From Planctomycetota bacterium (GTDB lineage: Bacteria; Planctomycetota; J058; J103), in NCBI GenBank assembly GCA_026004615.1, contig BPJM01000007.1, positions 124,001 through 188,000 of the forward strand: 64,000 nucleotides of DNA. Direction: 5' to 3'. Under the pieces are notes generated by a model. It searched no databases, was not told where the DNA came from, and saw only the letters and a program-made list of their open reading frames with translations. The position numbers and the translations under genes were made by a program. This document shows, piece by piece, positions 9,981 to 18,002 of the stretch (position 1 is its first letter; the number at the start of each line of letters is the position of its first letter).

Positions 9981-11024
9981 CTACTGGTCCGCCGGCAACT
10001 CGAAGTCGAGCACCTGTACGGTCAGCACCGCCCGCACCGGCGGCTCGTCCAGCGCCGGCGGGGGATCCTTGGCGCGCGGATCGGACTGGTCGCTGTCGGC
10101 GACGTAGACCGGCCGCTGGAAGGTGACGATCTCCGCCGCGCCCGCCCCCACGCCCATCTTCTCGGGCAACTTCCACGGAGCCAGGTGCGCGACGGAGAAC
10201 GGCGCCTTGGTGACCTCGAGCTTGACCACGTTCATGACCGCGATCCGCTCCTTGATCACCGCCGAGACCAGCGCCGGCAGGCCGCGCGCCGGCAGCCGCA
10301 GCGTCATGCTCGCCTGCAGCGCACGCCAGCGCACCCCCCCCGGAGCCCCCTCGCTCCCCGCCTCGCGGCGCGCACCGCCCTCCTCGCGCGGTGGGGGAGC
10401 CCCCTGACCGAACGAAAAGCTCACCTGCTCGATGCGGACCGCACCCGCCTCCTTCGCGGCCGCCGCCAGCGCCCGACCGATGTAGAAGCGCTTCTGGGCA
10501 GCGGGAATCTCCTCGTAGCCCCGCGGCGGCGGCTCCACGATGGGAAAGACCTTCTCGAACGGCACCTCGGCCGGCAGCAGCTCCTTGTAACGCTCCTGGA
10601 TATCCTTCTCGACCTGCCGCTTGAGTTCGGAGACGAAGGTGGCGATGTCACGCACCTCGTTGTTGCGCCCCGCCGCGAACAACCGCTCGAAACCCTCGTC
10701 GATACGCCGAAACTCCGCGAGGATCCGCTTGCGCTCCTGCTCGATCTGCTTGCGGCGGGTCTTCCAGTACTCCAGGATCGGCTGCACCGGCAGCCCGGTC
10801 AGCGGATCGGCCGCCTGCTGCTCGGTGAGCTGCTGGTAGTGGCGCAGGCGCCGCACCTTGCTCAGCAAGACCCCCTCGGTCCGCCGGAGATCGTCCTTCA
10901 CCCCGCCGACGCCGACGAAGTAGAGCCCCAGGGCGAGCAACACCGCCGCGCCCATGCCGACCCAGAACGCGTTCTGCCTCAGCTGTTCCAAGCCTCGGTC
11001 CGCCTCCGTCCCTGCCGCTCGCAC
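9981..11024 (-). CDS. PilO-position pilus-like membrane protein (Amuc_1100-like)
   Basis: A 347-residue protein with one N-terminal membrane helix (about residues 23-42), a long coiled coil (about 45-155), and a periplasmic domain. In the latter, FYIGRALAAAAKEAGAVRIEQ and a stretch with beta-alpha-beta character (GLPALVSAVIKERIAVMNVVKLEV) resemble the ferredoxin-like domain of PilO. The overall layout matches Amuc_1100-type proteins of PVC pilus-like operons (family recall). It lies 60 bp downstream of the PilM-PilN fusion and probably forms the inner-membrane alignment stalk with it. The start at 11024 is a GTG; a TTG at codon 11 is an alternative, because only from there does the sequence look conserved. 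Confidence 0.8.
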   Translation of the reverse strand: MRAAGTEADRGLEQLRQNAFWVGMGAAVLLALGLYFVGVGGVKDDLRRTEGVLLSKVRRLRHYQQLTEQQAADPLTGLPVQPILEYWKTRRKQIEQERKRILAEFRRIDEGFERLFAAGRNNEVRDIATFVSELKRQVEKDIQERYKELLPAEVPFEKVFPIVEPPPRGYEEIPAAQKRFYIGRALAAAAKEAGAVRIEQVSFSFGQGAPPPREEGGARREAGSEGAPGGVRWRALQASMTLRLPARGLPALVSAVIKERIAVMNVVKLEVTKAPFSVAHLAPWKLPEKMGVGAGAAEIVTFQRPVYVADSDQSDPRAKDPPPALDEPPVRAVLTVQVLDFELPADQ

Positions 11025-11084
11025 GACCGGCGCTCGCGCCTCGCGCCGCTGCTGCCCTCCGCGCGGCTCGAGCCCGGCGGCCGC

Positions 11085-12938
11085 TCAGCGCACCGGCTCA
11101 CCCGGTGCACCAGCCTGGTGCGGCGCCGGATACTCCGCCACGATCTTCTGCGCCAGGTATTCCGTGAACGCAGGCGTCTGGCCGAAGCCGGTCGGCGGCG
11201 GCTTGTCCGCGCCGGGCAGCAGATCGTAGATCGTCCACGAGATCCCCTCGAAGCGAGCCCCCGGCAGCACCCGCTGGATATCGGCCAGCAGCCCCTCCCG
11301 GATGGCGCTCAGGGTCGCCGCATCGTCGGCCTTGCCGGACCGCGGGTCGTACACCTTGCGCCGTGCAACCGTGAGGATCGCACGCGCTCCCCCGCGATCC
11401 GCCTCGAGCTGCACCTCGATGACCCACGTCTTGCGCTCCTCGAGCGCCTCCTGCGCCTGCTCGATCTCCTTTGCGACCTGTTCCACCTGGTGCAGGTAAC
11501 GACCCTGCCGCTCCAGCACCTTGCGCTGCTCCTCGCTCGGCGCCACCACCGCGTCGTTGCCGCGCGGCAGGACCTCCGCCAGCCGGTTCAGCAATTCCAG
11601 CGGGTAGGTGTGCCCCGCGATCACCCCCGCCAGCGCCTTGAGTTCGCGCTCCAGCGGTTCGACCTGGCGGAGTTCCGCCAGCTCGGTCTCCAGCCGCTCC
11701 AGCCGCCCGAGGTTGAGATTCGCCTGCTCCAGCACCCCCTGCGCCCGCCGCAGCCGCCCGTGGTGCAGCACCCAGGCCAGCAACACCGCCACGAACAACA
11801 CGCCCACCGCCACCGCGACCAGGGGCTTCTTGCGCTCGAGCTTCTTCCTCTGCAGCACCTCGTGCGGCAGCAGGTTCACCGCCGCCACGGCCTGGCCGCA
11901 GCCCTGGATGGCGAGCCCGAACGCCACTCCGAAGCTCGGCAGCTCCTCCTTGAGCAGCTCGACCTCCTCGGTCTCGACCTCGACGTCCAGCGCCAGCGTC
12001 CGCAACCGCTTGAGGGTGCTGACCGGACAGCCCAACTCCTTCTGGAAGAACGGCCCGATGTTGGGCAGCCGCGCTCCCCTCCCGAGCAGCAGCACTTCCC
12101 CCAGCTCCAGCCGCCGCCCGCGGTTCTGCGACTTGTAGAAACCCAGCGAGCGCTGCACCTCGGCGACGAAGTCGCGCAGCACCAGCTGCGTCGCCTCGAA
12201 GACCTGGCGCGACTGCGAGCGCGCGCTGGCGACGTTGCGCTTGAGCTCTTCGGCAGCGCTGAAGGGCAGCCGCAACTTGGTCGCGATCGCCTTGGTCAGC
12301 TCGTGGCCATTGAGCGCGAGGTTCCGGATCCAGAATCGCTGGCCGTCGACGATCAGCAGGTCGGTATGCTCCCAGCCGATGTCCAACACCAGCAGCAGCT
12401 TGTCGGGCTCCGGCTCGTGCTCCAGCGCCACGAAGTTGTAGGTCGCCAGCGGCGCGATCGTGACCGCCTCGGGCTCGATGCCGCTCAGCGACAGATCCGC
12501 GAGAAAGTTGCTCACCAGCTCCTTCTTGATGGCGAACAGCCCGACCTCCCGTTCCTCGTCGGGCTCGTAGTCCCGTTCGAGCAGGACATGGTCCCAGTTC
12601 ACCTCCTCGATGGGAAACGGGATCTGCTGCTGGGCCTCGAAGCGCACCATCTCGGCGAGCTTGCGGGCGTCGAACGGGGGCAGTTTGATGAAGCGCGCAA
12701 ACGCGGTGTGGCCCGGCAACGAGACGTAGACCGGCTCCTTCTTGATCGAGGGATAGCGCGCGATCAGGTCCTCCAGCGCGCGCGAGGCCTCGCCCGGAGC
12801 GATCGTCCCATCGTCGCCGATCTCGTACTCTTCGAGCGCGAGTGCCTGGATCTCCATCTCGTCGCGAGCGGCGGCCATGCGCACCGCCTTCAACGAGCTC
12901 TTGCCGATGTCGATCCCCCAGACGCTGCCGCTCGCCAT
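11085..12938 (-). CDS. pilM: PilM-PilN fusion, cytoplasmic actin-like pilus assembly protein
   Basis: A 617-residue protein. Residues 1-350 are a PilM/FtsA-type actin fold: phosphate-1 motif WGIDIGKSSLKAV, phosphate-2 region LLLVLDIGWEHTDLLIVDG (181-199), and adenosine motif VLLLGRGARLPNI. Residues 354-371 read AVNLLPHEVLQRKKLERK, the conserved cytoplasmic N-terminus of PilN that PilM normally binds. A membrane helix (372-391), a coiled coil (395-440) and a periplasmic domain follow. So the usual PilM-PilN pair appears to be one polypeptide, about twice the length of PilM alone. It is the first gene of the operon, with a promoter about 95-125 bp upstream. The Amuc_1101 group is the nearest family I recall. 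No frame break is present. Confidence 0.9.
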   Translation of the reverse strand: MASGSVWGIDIGKSSLKAVRMAAARDEMEIQALALEEYEIGDDGTIAPGEASRALEDLIARYPSIKKEPVYVSLPGHTAFARFIKLPPFDARKLAEMVRFEAQQQIPFPIEEVNWDHVLLERDYEPDEEREVGLFAIKKELVSNFLADLSLSGIEPEAVTIAPLATYNFVALEHEPEPDKLLLVLDIGWEHTDLLIVDGQRFWIRNLALNGHELTKAIATKLRLPFSAAEELKRNVASARSQSRQVFEATQLVLRDFVAEVQRSLGFYKSQNRGRRLELGEVLLLGRGARLPNIGPFFQKELGCPVSTLKRLRTLALDVEVETEEVELLKEELPSFGVAFGLAIQGCGQAVAAVNLLPHEVLQRKKLERKKPLVAVAVGVLFVAVLLAWVLHHGRLRRAQGVLEQANLNLGRLERLETELAELRQVEPLERELKALAGVIAGHTYPLELLNRLAEVLPRGNDAVVAPSEEQRKVLERQGRYLHQVEQVAKEIEQAQEALEERKTWVIEVQLEADRGGARAILTVARRKVYDPRSGKADDAATLSAIREGLLADIQRVLPGARFEGISWTIYDLLPGADKPPPTGFGQTPAFTEYLAQKIVAEYPAPHQAGAPGEPVR

Positions 12939-13033
12939 CTCGGAGCTCCGCTCTCCGCCGCCGCCGCCAGTCCCCCTGCCGTGTCGCCTCGAGCCTGCCC
13001 CACCGCCAGGCTCCCGACCGACGAGGTCGCCAC

Positions 13034-13062
13034 AGTGTATGAGCCGGCGCAGGTCGCGTCAA
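13034..13062 (-). promoter_or_regulatory. Sigma-70-type promoter of the pilus-like operon
   Basis: On the minus strand a -35 TTGACG (13062-13057) is separated by exactly 17 bases from a -10 TACACT (13039-13034). Transcription would start near 13027, leaving a leader of about 90 bases before pilM at 12938. It lies in the 316-bp gene-free stretch 12939-13254, which otherwise holds only the phased repeats listed next and a 14-base GC palindrome at 13131-13144. Confidence 0.7.
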
Positions 13063-13098
13063 CCCGCGCGCAGCGACGTAAGCCCTTGCTGGACAATC

Positions 13099-13128
13099 GG
13101 TGACGGAACGATGACAGAGGCGTGACGC
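13099..13128 (-). promoter_or_regulatory. Three 11-bp-phased GTCA repeats upstream of the pilus-like operon
   Basis: On the plus strand TGAC occurs at 13101, 13112 and 13123, spaced exactly 11 bases apart; on the minus strand this reads (C/T)GTCA(C/T) three times. OmpR/PhoB-family regulators bind direct repeats at 11-bp spacing, and PhoB boxes contain TGTCA (family knowledge). The repeats lie about 75-100 bases upstream of the predicted start site of the pilM operon, a usual activator position. No regulator gene is adjacent. Confidence 0.4.
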
Positions 13129-13254
13129 GCCGCGCCCGGGCGCGCGGTGAACACCGCCCAACCTACACCGGTGCGCCCGACCGCTCCCCTGCCGGCGGCA
13201 ACCAGCCCCGGCACACCCGCCCCTGCCCCGAGCAGGAGCGCGCTGGCAGCGCGG

Positions 13255-14193
13255 CTAGCGGTCGGGCAACGGCAGGCCGAGCAACCGCATCGCGAGCTGC
13301 AGGTCCTCCCATGCCTTGCGCTTGTCGGCCGGGGTGCGCAAGAGATACGCGGGGTGGTAGGTCACCACCACCGGCACCTCGCCGAAGCGGTGCACCCGCC
13401 CGCGCAGCCGCCCCACCGCATGCCCCTCCCCCACCAGCACGCGCGCCGCACTCGCGCCGAGCGCCACGATCAGCTCCGGCGCCACCAGCTCGATCTGCCG
13501 CCGCAAGAACCGCAGGCAGGTCCCCGCTTCATCCGGCGTCGGAGCCCGATTGCCGGGCGGACGGCACTTGACGACGTTCGCGATGTAGACCTGCTCCCGC
13601 GCCAGGCCCATGGCCCGGATCATCCGGTCGAGCAGCCTGCCGGCGGGGCCGACGAAGGGACGCCCCGAGCGATCCTCCTCCGCTCCGGGGCCCTCCCCCA
13701 CGAACATGAGCCGTGCCGCCGGATCCCCCTCCCCGAACACGACCCGGCTCCGGCTGCGCCACAGCCCGCACAGCGTGCAGCCCTCGATGCTGGCGGCGAG
13801 CGCCGCCAGCTCCGCCGCGGCCGGGCGCGGCGCAGCGCCCGCCGCCGGGCGAGCGGCCGCACAGCTGCTACTGCCAGCGGGCACCGCCGGGGCCCCGCCC
13901 GCCGGCGCCGGCGCCGCCCGTGCTCTGGCCGCCGCTGGCAGGCCGCGCAGCCCGAGTGCTCCCGCCCGCACCAGACGCGCCCGCACCGCCGCCACCAGCC
14001 GCCCGAGCTCCGCCCGCTCGCCGGCGCCGGGCTCGGGCGGCGCCCCGCCGCCCGAGCGCGCCCGGGCCTCCTCGCGACAGCACCCCTCCCGCACGAGGAC
14101 CTTCTCCCGCTGCGTGCGGCCCCGCTGGCCGGGACCCGGCCCTCCGCCCGGCGCGCACCGCTGCCCGCCCAGGCCGCGCCGCGGCTCAGTCAT
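13255..14193 (-). CDS. Uracil-DNA glycosylase, family 4/5 (iron-sulfur type)
   Basis: A DNA-repair enzyme of 312 residues that removes uracil from DNA. Residues 1-130 are an Ala/Pro/Arg-rich extension with no recognisable fold. The catalytic domain spans about 131-310. It has the family motif GEGPGAEED (166-174), the DNA-intercalation/active-site motif HPAYLLR (280-286), and four cysteines suitable for a 4Fe-4S cluster (C139, C142, C210, C226). GEGPGAEED matches family 4 (UdgA type) better than the GLAPA motif of family 5. The ATG at 14193 overlaps the end of the upstream bifunctional-nuclease gene by 8 bp, so the two are probably coupled. The long N-terminal extension also occurs in other high-GC UdgA proteins; a later internal start cannot be excluded. 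Confidence 0.92.
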   Translation of the reverse strand: MTEPRRGLGGQRCAPGGGPGPGQRGRTQREKVLVREGCCREEARARSGGGAPPEPGAGERAELGRLVAAVRARLVRAGALGLRGLPAAARARAAPAPAGGAPAVPAGSSSCAAARPAAGAAPRPAAAELAALAASIEGCTLCGLWRSRSRVVFGEGDPAARLMFVGEGPGAEEDRSGRPFVGPAGRLLDRMIRAMGLAREQVYIANVVKCRPPGNRAPTPDEAGTCLRFLRRQIELVAPELIVALGASAARVLVGEGHAVGRLRGRVHRFGEVPVVVTYHPAYLLRTPADKRKAWEDLQLAMRLLGLPLPDR

Positions 14194-14746
14194 CCTCTTC
14201 GAAGGGGAGTTCCGGCTCGTCCCAGCTCTGGTTGAGGAAGTCGGGCGTGGTGAAGCTCGGGCCCTCCTCGTCGCCCTTCTCGACGCTGAAGCCCGAACCG
14301 ACCATGCTCACCTCCTCGGAGACGTCGCGCACCTTGTCCAGCACCCGGCGCGTACAGTAGATGGGTCGCTTCTCCTTGAGCGCGAGCACCAGGCAGTCGC
14401 TCGGCCGGGCGTCGATCCGGACCTCGTTGCGCTTGCCCGCCCACTTGCCGTCCTCGCCCGGCACCTTCTGCTCCAGCACGAGCGTGGCACAGAAGGTGTT
14501 GTCGATGAGGTCGGTGATCACGATCTTCTTGATCTCGATGTTGAAACCATCGAGCACATATGCCATGAGCTCGTGCGTCAGCGGGCGCGCGGGGCGCTCG
14601 CCGTTGAGCTCGCGGATGATCGCGGCGCCCTCGTAGCGACCGATGAACATGACGAAGGTCTTCTCATCGTTGCCCAGCAGGACCGCGGTCCCGGTATGGG
14701 TCGGGCCGAGGACCTTCTTGATGCGGATCCGCTCCAGCTCTTCCAT
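14186..14746 (-). CDS. Bifunctional nuclease family protein (DUF151)
   Basis: A 186-residue protein of the BFN/DUF151 family, cytoplasmic. The domain covers residues 1-135 and shows the typical blocks AVLLGNDEKTFVMFIGRYEG, RPLTHELMAYVLDGF and the conserved DARPSDCLVLALKEKRPIYC. Plant and archaeal members have reported DNase and RNase activity, but the bacterial role is unsettled. The acidic C-terminal tail (SWDEPELPFEEDD) overlaps the start of the uracil-DNA glycosylase. The pairing suggests nucleic-acid repair or turnover. It has its own promoter, whose -10 is a perfect TATAAT, placed about 45 bases upstream inside the end of the oppF-like gene. Confidence 0.9.
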   Translation of the reverse strand: MEELERIRIKKVLGPTHTGTAVLLGNDEKTFVMFIGRYEGAAIIRELNGERPARPLTHELMAYVLDGFNIEIKKIVITDLIDNTFCATLVLEQKVPGEDGKWAGKRNEVRIDARPSDCLVLALKEKRPIYCTRRVLDKVRDVSEEVSMVGSGFSVEKGDEEGPSFTTPDFLNQSWDEPELPFEEDD

Positions 14747-14791
14747 GGCTGTCCGCCGCCGGCTGCCGGCGCCTCCACTGCCGAAGCTCGG

Positions 14792-14820
14792 ATTATAGTT
14801 CCGCCCCCGCCTTGCGGCAA
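14792..14820 (-). promoter_or_regulatory. Sigma-70-type promoter of the DUF151-udg pair
   Basis: On the minus strand TTGCCG (14820-14815), a 17-base spacer, then TATAAT (14797-14792). The -10 is a full consensus match, which is notable in DNA this GC-rich. It overlaps the stop codon of the upstream oppF-like gene. The predicted leader before the ATG at 14746 is about 40 bases. Confidence 0.72.
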
Positions 14821-15935
14821 ACCGCGCGGTGCTCCTGTCCGACCTCCACCACCGGCACCGGATCCCGTCCGCATGCGGGTTCGGCGATCGGGCAGCGCGT
14901 GCGATAGCGACAGCCGGAGGGCGGCGCGAGCGGACTCGGCGGGTCCCCGCGCGGGCGCCATGGATGAGGCGCCCCGCCGCCGAGCCGGCGGGCCGCGGGG
15001 CTGTCGGCCGGTATCGCCGCCAGCAGCGCGCGGGTGTAGGGGTGCAGGGGCTGCGCGAACACCCGCTCGACCGGCCCCTCCTCCACGATCCGCCCCAGAT
15101 ACATGACCGCCACCCGGTGCGCCACGTGACGGACGACCGCCAGATCGTGCGCGATGAACAGGTAGGCCAGCCCGCGCTCCTCCTGCAGGTCCGCCAGCAG
15201 GTTCAATACCTGCGCCTGGATGGAGACGTCCAGCGCGGAGACCGCCTCGTCGCACACGATCAGGCGCGGCTCGACCGCCAGCGCCCGCGCGATGCCGATC
15301 CGCTGTCGCTGCCCGCCGCTGAACTCATGCGGATAGCGCGCCGCGTGCTCCGGCCGCAGCCCGACGCGCTCCAGCAGCTCCGCCACCCGCCGCCGCCGCT
15401 CGCGCCGGTTGCCCAGGCGGTGGATGACCATCCCCTCGGCGATGCTCGCGCCCACCGTCATCCGCGGATCGAGGGAGCCGTACGGGTCCTGGAACACCAC
15501 CTGCATATCGCGCCGCAACCGCCGCAGCGCCCGCCCCCCGAGCGCGTGCACCGGCACCCCGTCGAAGATGATCTCCCCCGCGCTCGGCTCCACCAGGCGC
15601 AGGATGGCGCGCGCGGTCGTGGTCTTGCCGCAGCCCGACTCGCCGACGAGCGCCAGCGTCTCGCCGGGCGCGAGCCGCAGACTCACCCCGTCCACCGCCC
15701 GCAGCCACGCTCGCCGCCCGCCCAACCCCCAGCGCCCCCGCCAGCCCTCGCCCGCGGTCCGCACGGGGTAGTAGACCTCCAGACCGCGAACCTCGAGCAA
15801 CGGGCGCTCGTAGCCAGGCCGCCCTCGCTGCTCCTGCCCGTGCACGGCCCGTCCCCCGCCATCGGGTGTGGCGTGCGCCCCCGCCTGCTCGCCGCCCCAC
15901 GGGCCGCGCTGTTGCAGCGCGCCGGAACCCCTCAT
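14793..15935 (-). CDS. oppF: Oligopeptide/dipeptide ABC transporter ATP-binding protein, OppF/DppF type
   Basis: A 380-residue ABC ATPase that would power peptide or nickel import. It shows a Walker A (GESGCGKTT), a Q-loop region ([16 protein letters not shown]), the ABC signature ([15 protein letters not shown]), a Walker B ([13 protein letters not shown]) and an H-loop (FIAHDL). The C-terminal OppF/DppF extension has the [14 protein letters not shown] cysteine cluster, which resembles the iron-sulfur-binding CxxxxxC motif of this subfamily. The ATG at 15935 overlaps the TGA of the oppD-like gene in ATGA, so they are coupled. No permease or solute-binding gene lies in the window, so the substrate is unknown. 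The N-terminal 45 residues are low complexity and may be trimmed by a later start. Confidence 0.92.
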   Translation of the reverse strand: MRGSGALQQRGPWGGEQAGAHATPDGGGRAVHGQEQRGRPGYERPLLEVRGLEVYYPVRTAGEGWRGRWGLGGRRAWLRAVDGVSLRLAPGETLALVGESGCGKTTTARAILRLVEPSAGEIIFDGVPVHALGGRALRRLRRDMQVVFQDPYGSLDPRMTVGASIAEGMVIHRLGNRRERRRRVAELLERVGLRPEHAARYPHEFSGGQRQRIGIARALAVEPRLIVCDEAVSALDVSIQAQVLNLLADLQEERGLAYLFIAHDLAVVRHVAHRVAVMYLGRIVEEGPVERVFAQPLHPYTRALLAAIPADSPAARRLGGGAPHPWRPRGDPPSPLAPPSGCRYRTRCPIAEPACGRDPVPVVEVGQEHRAVCRKAGAEL

Positions 15936-16990
15936 GTCCTGCCGGAGTGTGCCGGCTGCCCCTCGGCGCCTGCGAACCAGCAGGCTACCTGGCGGCCCGG
16001 CTCCTGCTCCGCAAGCGGCGGCTCGTGCTCGGCGCAGCGCTCGGCGGCCAGCGGGCAGCGGTTGCGGAACCGGCAGCCACCAGGCCGCAGGTGCGGCGGC
16101 GGTACCGCGCCCGGAATCGCCTCCAGCCGCCGCCGCCGCGCCCCGTGCACCCGCGGCAACGAACGCAGCAGACCGCGGGTGTACGGGTGCAGCGGCCGCG
16201 CGAACAGCTCCGCCGCGGGCGCACGCTCGACCACCGCCCCCGCATACATCACCACGACCTCGTCCGCCATCTCGGCCACCACCCCGAGGTCGTGCGTGAT
16301 CAGCCACAGCCCCAGTCCGCGTTCCCGCCCCAGCCGCAGCAACAGCTCCAGCACCTGCGCCTGCACCGTGACGTCGAGCGCCGTCGTCGGCTCGTCCGCG
16401 ATGAGCACCCGCGGCCCGGCCGCCAGCGCGATCGCGATGGCGACCCGCTGCTTCATGCCGCCGGACAGCTCGTGGGGGTAACTCCGGTAGCGCAGCTCCG
16501 GTTCCGGAATCCCGACCTGGCGCAAGAGCTCCAGCGCGCGCGCGCGCGCTGCTCGCCCCCGCGGACCGGGATGCGCCTCGATCGCCTCGCGCACCTGCGC
16601 CCCGACCCGCATCACCGGGTTGAGCGCGCTCATCGGTTCCTGGAACACGATCCCGATCTCGGCCCCGCGCACCCGCCGGAGCTGCCGCTCGGCGAGTCCG
16701 AGCAGCTCGCCTCGCCCCGCCAGCTGCGCGCTGCCGCCCACCAGCCGCACCCCGGGCGGCAACAGCCCCAGTACCGCGAGCGCGCTCAGCGACTTGCCGG
16801 AGCCGGATTCGCCGACCAGCGCGGTCACCCGCCCGGGATGGACCTCCAGATCCATCCCGTCGACCACCACCGCCCGCCCCTCGGGCCCACGCGCCTCGAG
16901 CCGCAGCTGCCGCACCGCGAGCAACGGCGTGCCGCGCTGGGCCACCGCGGCGGGCGCCCGCCCCCCTGGCTCCGCTACCAGGCCGCTCAC
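15932..16990 (-). CDS. oppD: Oligopeptide/dipeptide ABC transporter ATP-binding protein, OppD/DppD type
   Basis: A 352-residue ABC ATPase, partner of the downstream OppF-type subunit. It has Walker A GESGSGKS, the Q-loop stretch [17 protein letters not shown] typical of OppD/DppD, signature [16 protein letters not shown], Walker [14 protein letters not shown] and H-loop LITHDLGVV. The C-terminal oligopeptide-transporter domain carries [14 protein letters not shown]. The GTG start at 16990 overlaps the stop of ridA (GTGA), and the ridA-oppD-oppF order is thus translationally linked throughout. Such pairs normally serve one permease dimer, which is absent here, so these ATPases must work with proteins encoded elsewhere. 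Confidence 0.92.
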   Translation of the reverse strand: MSGLVAEPGGRAPAAVAQRGTPLLAVRQLRLEARGPEGRAVVVDGMDLEVHPGRVTALVGESGSGKSLSALAVLGLLPPGVRLVGGSAQLAGRGELLGLAERQLRRVRGAEIGIVFQEPMSALNPVMRVGAQVREAIEAHPGPRGRAARARALELLRQVGIPEPELRYRSYPHELSGGMKQRVAIAIALAAGPRVLIADEPTTALDVTVQAQVLELLLRLGRERGLGLWLITHDLGVVAEMADEVVVMYAGAVVERAPAAELFARPLHPYTRGLLRSLPRVHGARRRRLEAIPGAVPPPHLRPGGCRFRNRCPLAAERCAEHEPPLAEQEPGRQVACWFAGAEGQPAHSGRT

Positions 16991-17370
16991 CGCTCCACGA
17001 CTGCGATGCAGTCGATCTCCACGCGCACGTCCCTGGGCAGGCGCGCCACCTCGAGCGTGGCCCGCGCGGGCCGGTGCTCGCCGAACACCTCGGCGTACAC
17101 GGCGTTCATGGCCGTGAACTCTCCGAGGTCTTTCAGGTAGACGGTGGTCTTGACCACGTCGGCGAGCGAGGCCCCGGCCGCCTCCAGCACCGCGGCCAGG
17201 TTGCGCAACACCTGCCGCGTCTGCGCCTCGATGCCGCCCTCGACCAGGCGGCCATCCGGGGTGAGCGGGATCTGGCCCGAACAGTAGATCACGTTGCCGG
17301 CGCGCACCGCCTGCGCGTACGGGCCGATCGCCGCGGGTGCCGCCCGGGTCTCGATCCGTTCCCTCGGCAC
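16987..17370 (-). CDS. ridA: RidA family reactive intermediate/imine deaminase
   Basis: A 127-residue protein of the YjgF/YER057c/UK114 family, which hydrolyses reactive enamine/imine intermediates released by PLP enzymes. It contains [22 protein letters not shown] near the N-terminus (Tyr and Gly of the conserved PYSQA region), the [13 protein letters not shown] block, and C-terminal [21 protein letters not shown] with the conserved substrate-binding Arg of the family. A GTG start at 17370 is supported by a strong GGGAGGGAGG just upstream. It lies 32 bp downstream of coaD and overlaps the oppD-like gene by four bases, so all four genes probably share the coaD promoter. Confidence 0.94.
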   Translation of the reverse strand: MPRERIETRAAPAAIGPYAQAVRAGNVIYCSGQIPLTPDGRLVEGGIEAQTRQVLRNLAAVLEAAGASLADVVKTTVYLKDLGEFTAMNAVYAEVFGEHRPARATLEVARLPRDVRVEIDCIAVVER

Positions 17371-17402
17371 GAGCCTCCCTCCCTTACGCCGCCTCGCTCC
17401 GC

Positions 17403-17921
17403 TCAGCCACCGCCGAGCTTGCGCCGCATCGCGTCGTGGACCCGGGCGGGCAGAAATCCCCTCACGTCGGCTCCCATCTGCAACGCCTCCTTGAGCAGCC
17501 GCGCCGACACGAAGGCCCACTCGACGCTGGAGAGCACGAACACCGTCTCGATCTCGCCCGCGAGCGCACGGTTGGTGTGCGCCATCGCCTGTTCGTACTC
17601 GAAGTCGGTCAGCGTCCGGATCCCACGCATGAGCACCCCGGCGCCCAGCCGCCGCGCCTGCTCCACCACCAGCCCCTCGAAGGCGACCACCTCCACGTTC
17701 GGCCAGCCGGCGACCTCGCCCCGGATCAGCTCCAGCCGCTCCTGCATGCTGAACAGGGGCTGCTTGCCGGTGTTCACGGCCACCCCGACGTACAGCCGCT
17801 CGAACATGCGGGCCCCGCGCTCGATCAGATCGAGATGGCCATTGGTGATGGGATCGAAGCTCCCGGGATAGAGCGCCACCCGGTAGCTGAGCGCGGGCGT
17901 CTGGGAGCTGGAAGCGGTCAT
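17403..17921 (-). CDS. coaD: Phosphopantetheine adenylyltransferase
   Basis: The penultimate enzyme of coenzyme A synthesis, transferring AMP from ATP to 4'-phosphopantetheine; cytoplasmic, normally hexameric. The 172-residue protein has the nucleotidyltransferase signature [19 protein letters not shown] (TxGH-type motif), the [14 protein letters not shown] region, [20 protein letters not shown], and a C-terminal SARLLKEAL motif in place of the usual SSxxVKE. The N-terminus is extended by about 10 residues relative to E. coli. The ATG at 17921 is only 6 bases from a good -10 box, so the mRNA may be leaderless; no Shine-Dalgarno sequence is visible. It heads the coaD-ridA-oppDF group. Confidence 0.95.
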   Translation of the reverse strand: MTASSSQTPALSYRVALYPGSFDPITNGHLDLIERGARMFERLYVGVAVNTGKQPLFSMQERLELIRGEVAGWPNVEVVAFEGLVVEQARRLGAGVLMRGIRTLTDFEYEQAMAHTNRALAGEIETVFVLSSVEWAFVSARLLKEALQMGADVRGFLPARVHDAMRRKLGGG

Positions 17922-17927
17922 GGCACG

Positions 17928-17955
17928 ATTCTAGCCCCTGCCCCCCGCGGTGCAA
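17928..17955 (-). promoter_or_regulatory. Sigma-70-type promoter of coaD, giving a leaderless start
   Basis: On the minus strand TTGCAC (17955-17950), a 16-base spacer, then TAGAAT (17933-17928). The start codon of coaD begins 6 bases after the -10, which is where transcription itself should start. Compare the argS promoter at 42013-42041, which has the same geometry. Confidence 0.62.
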
Positions 17956-18002
17956 CCACGCCCGCCACCCAGCCCGTGCCCATGGCCCCGGCGTGGTGCC
18001 GC

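Noticed and set aside
8691..13103. 1,470-codon open frame on the plus strand
   Set aside because: It runs antisense to four well-supported minus-strand genes. Its translation is Leu/Arg/Gln/His-rich without domains, as expected from GC-rich antisense frames.
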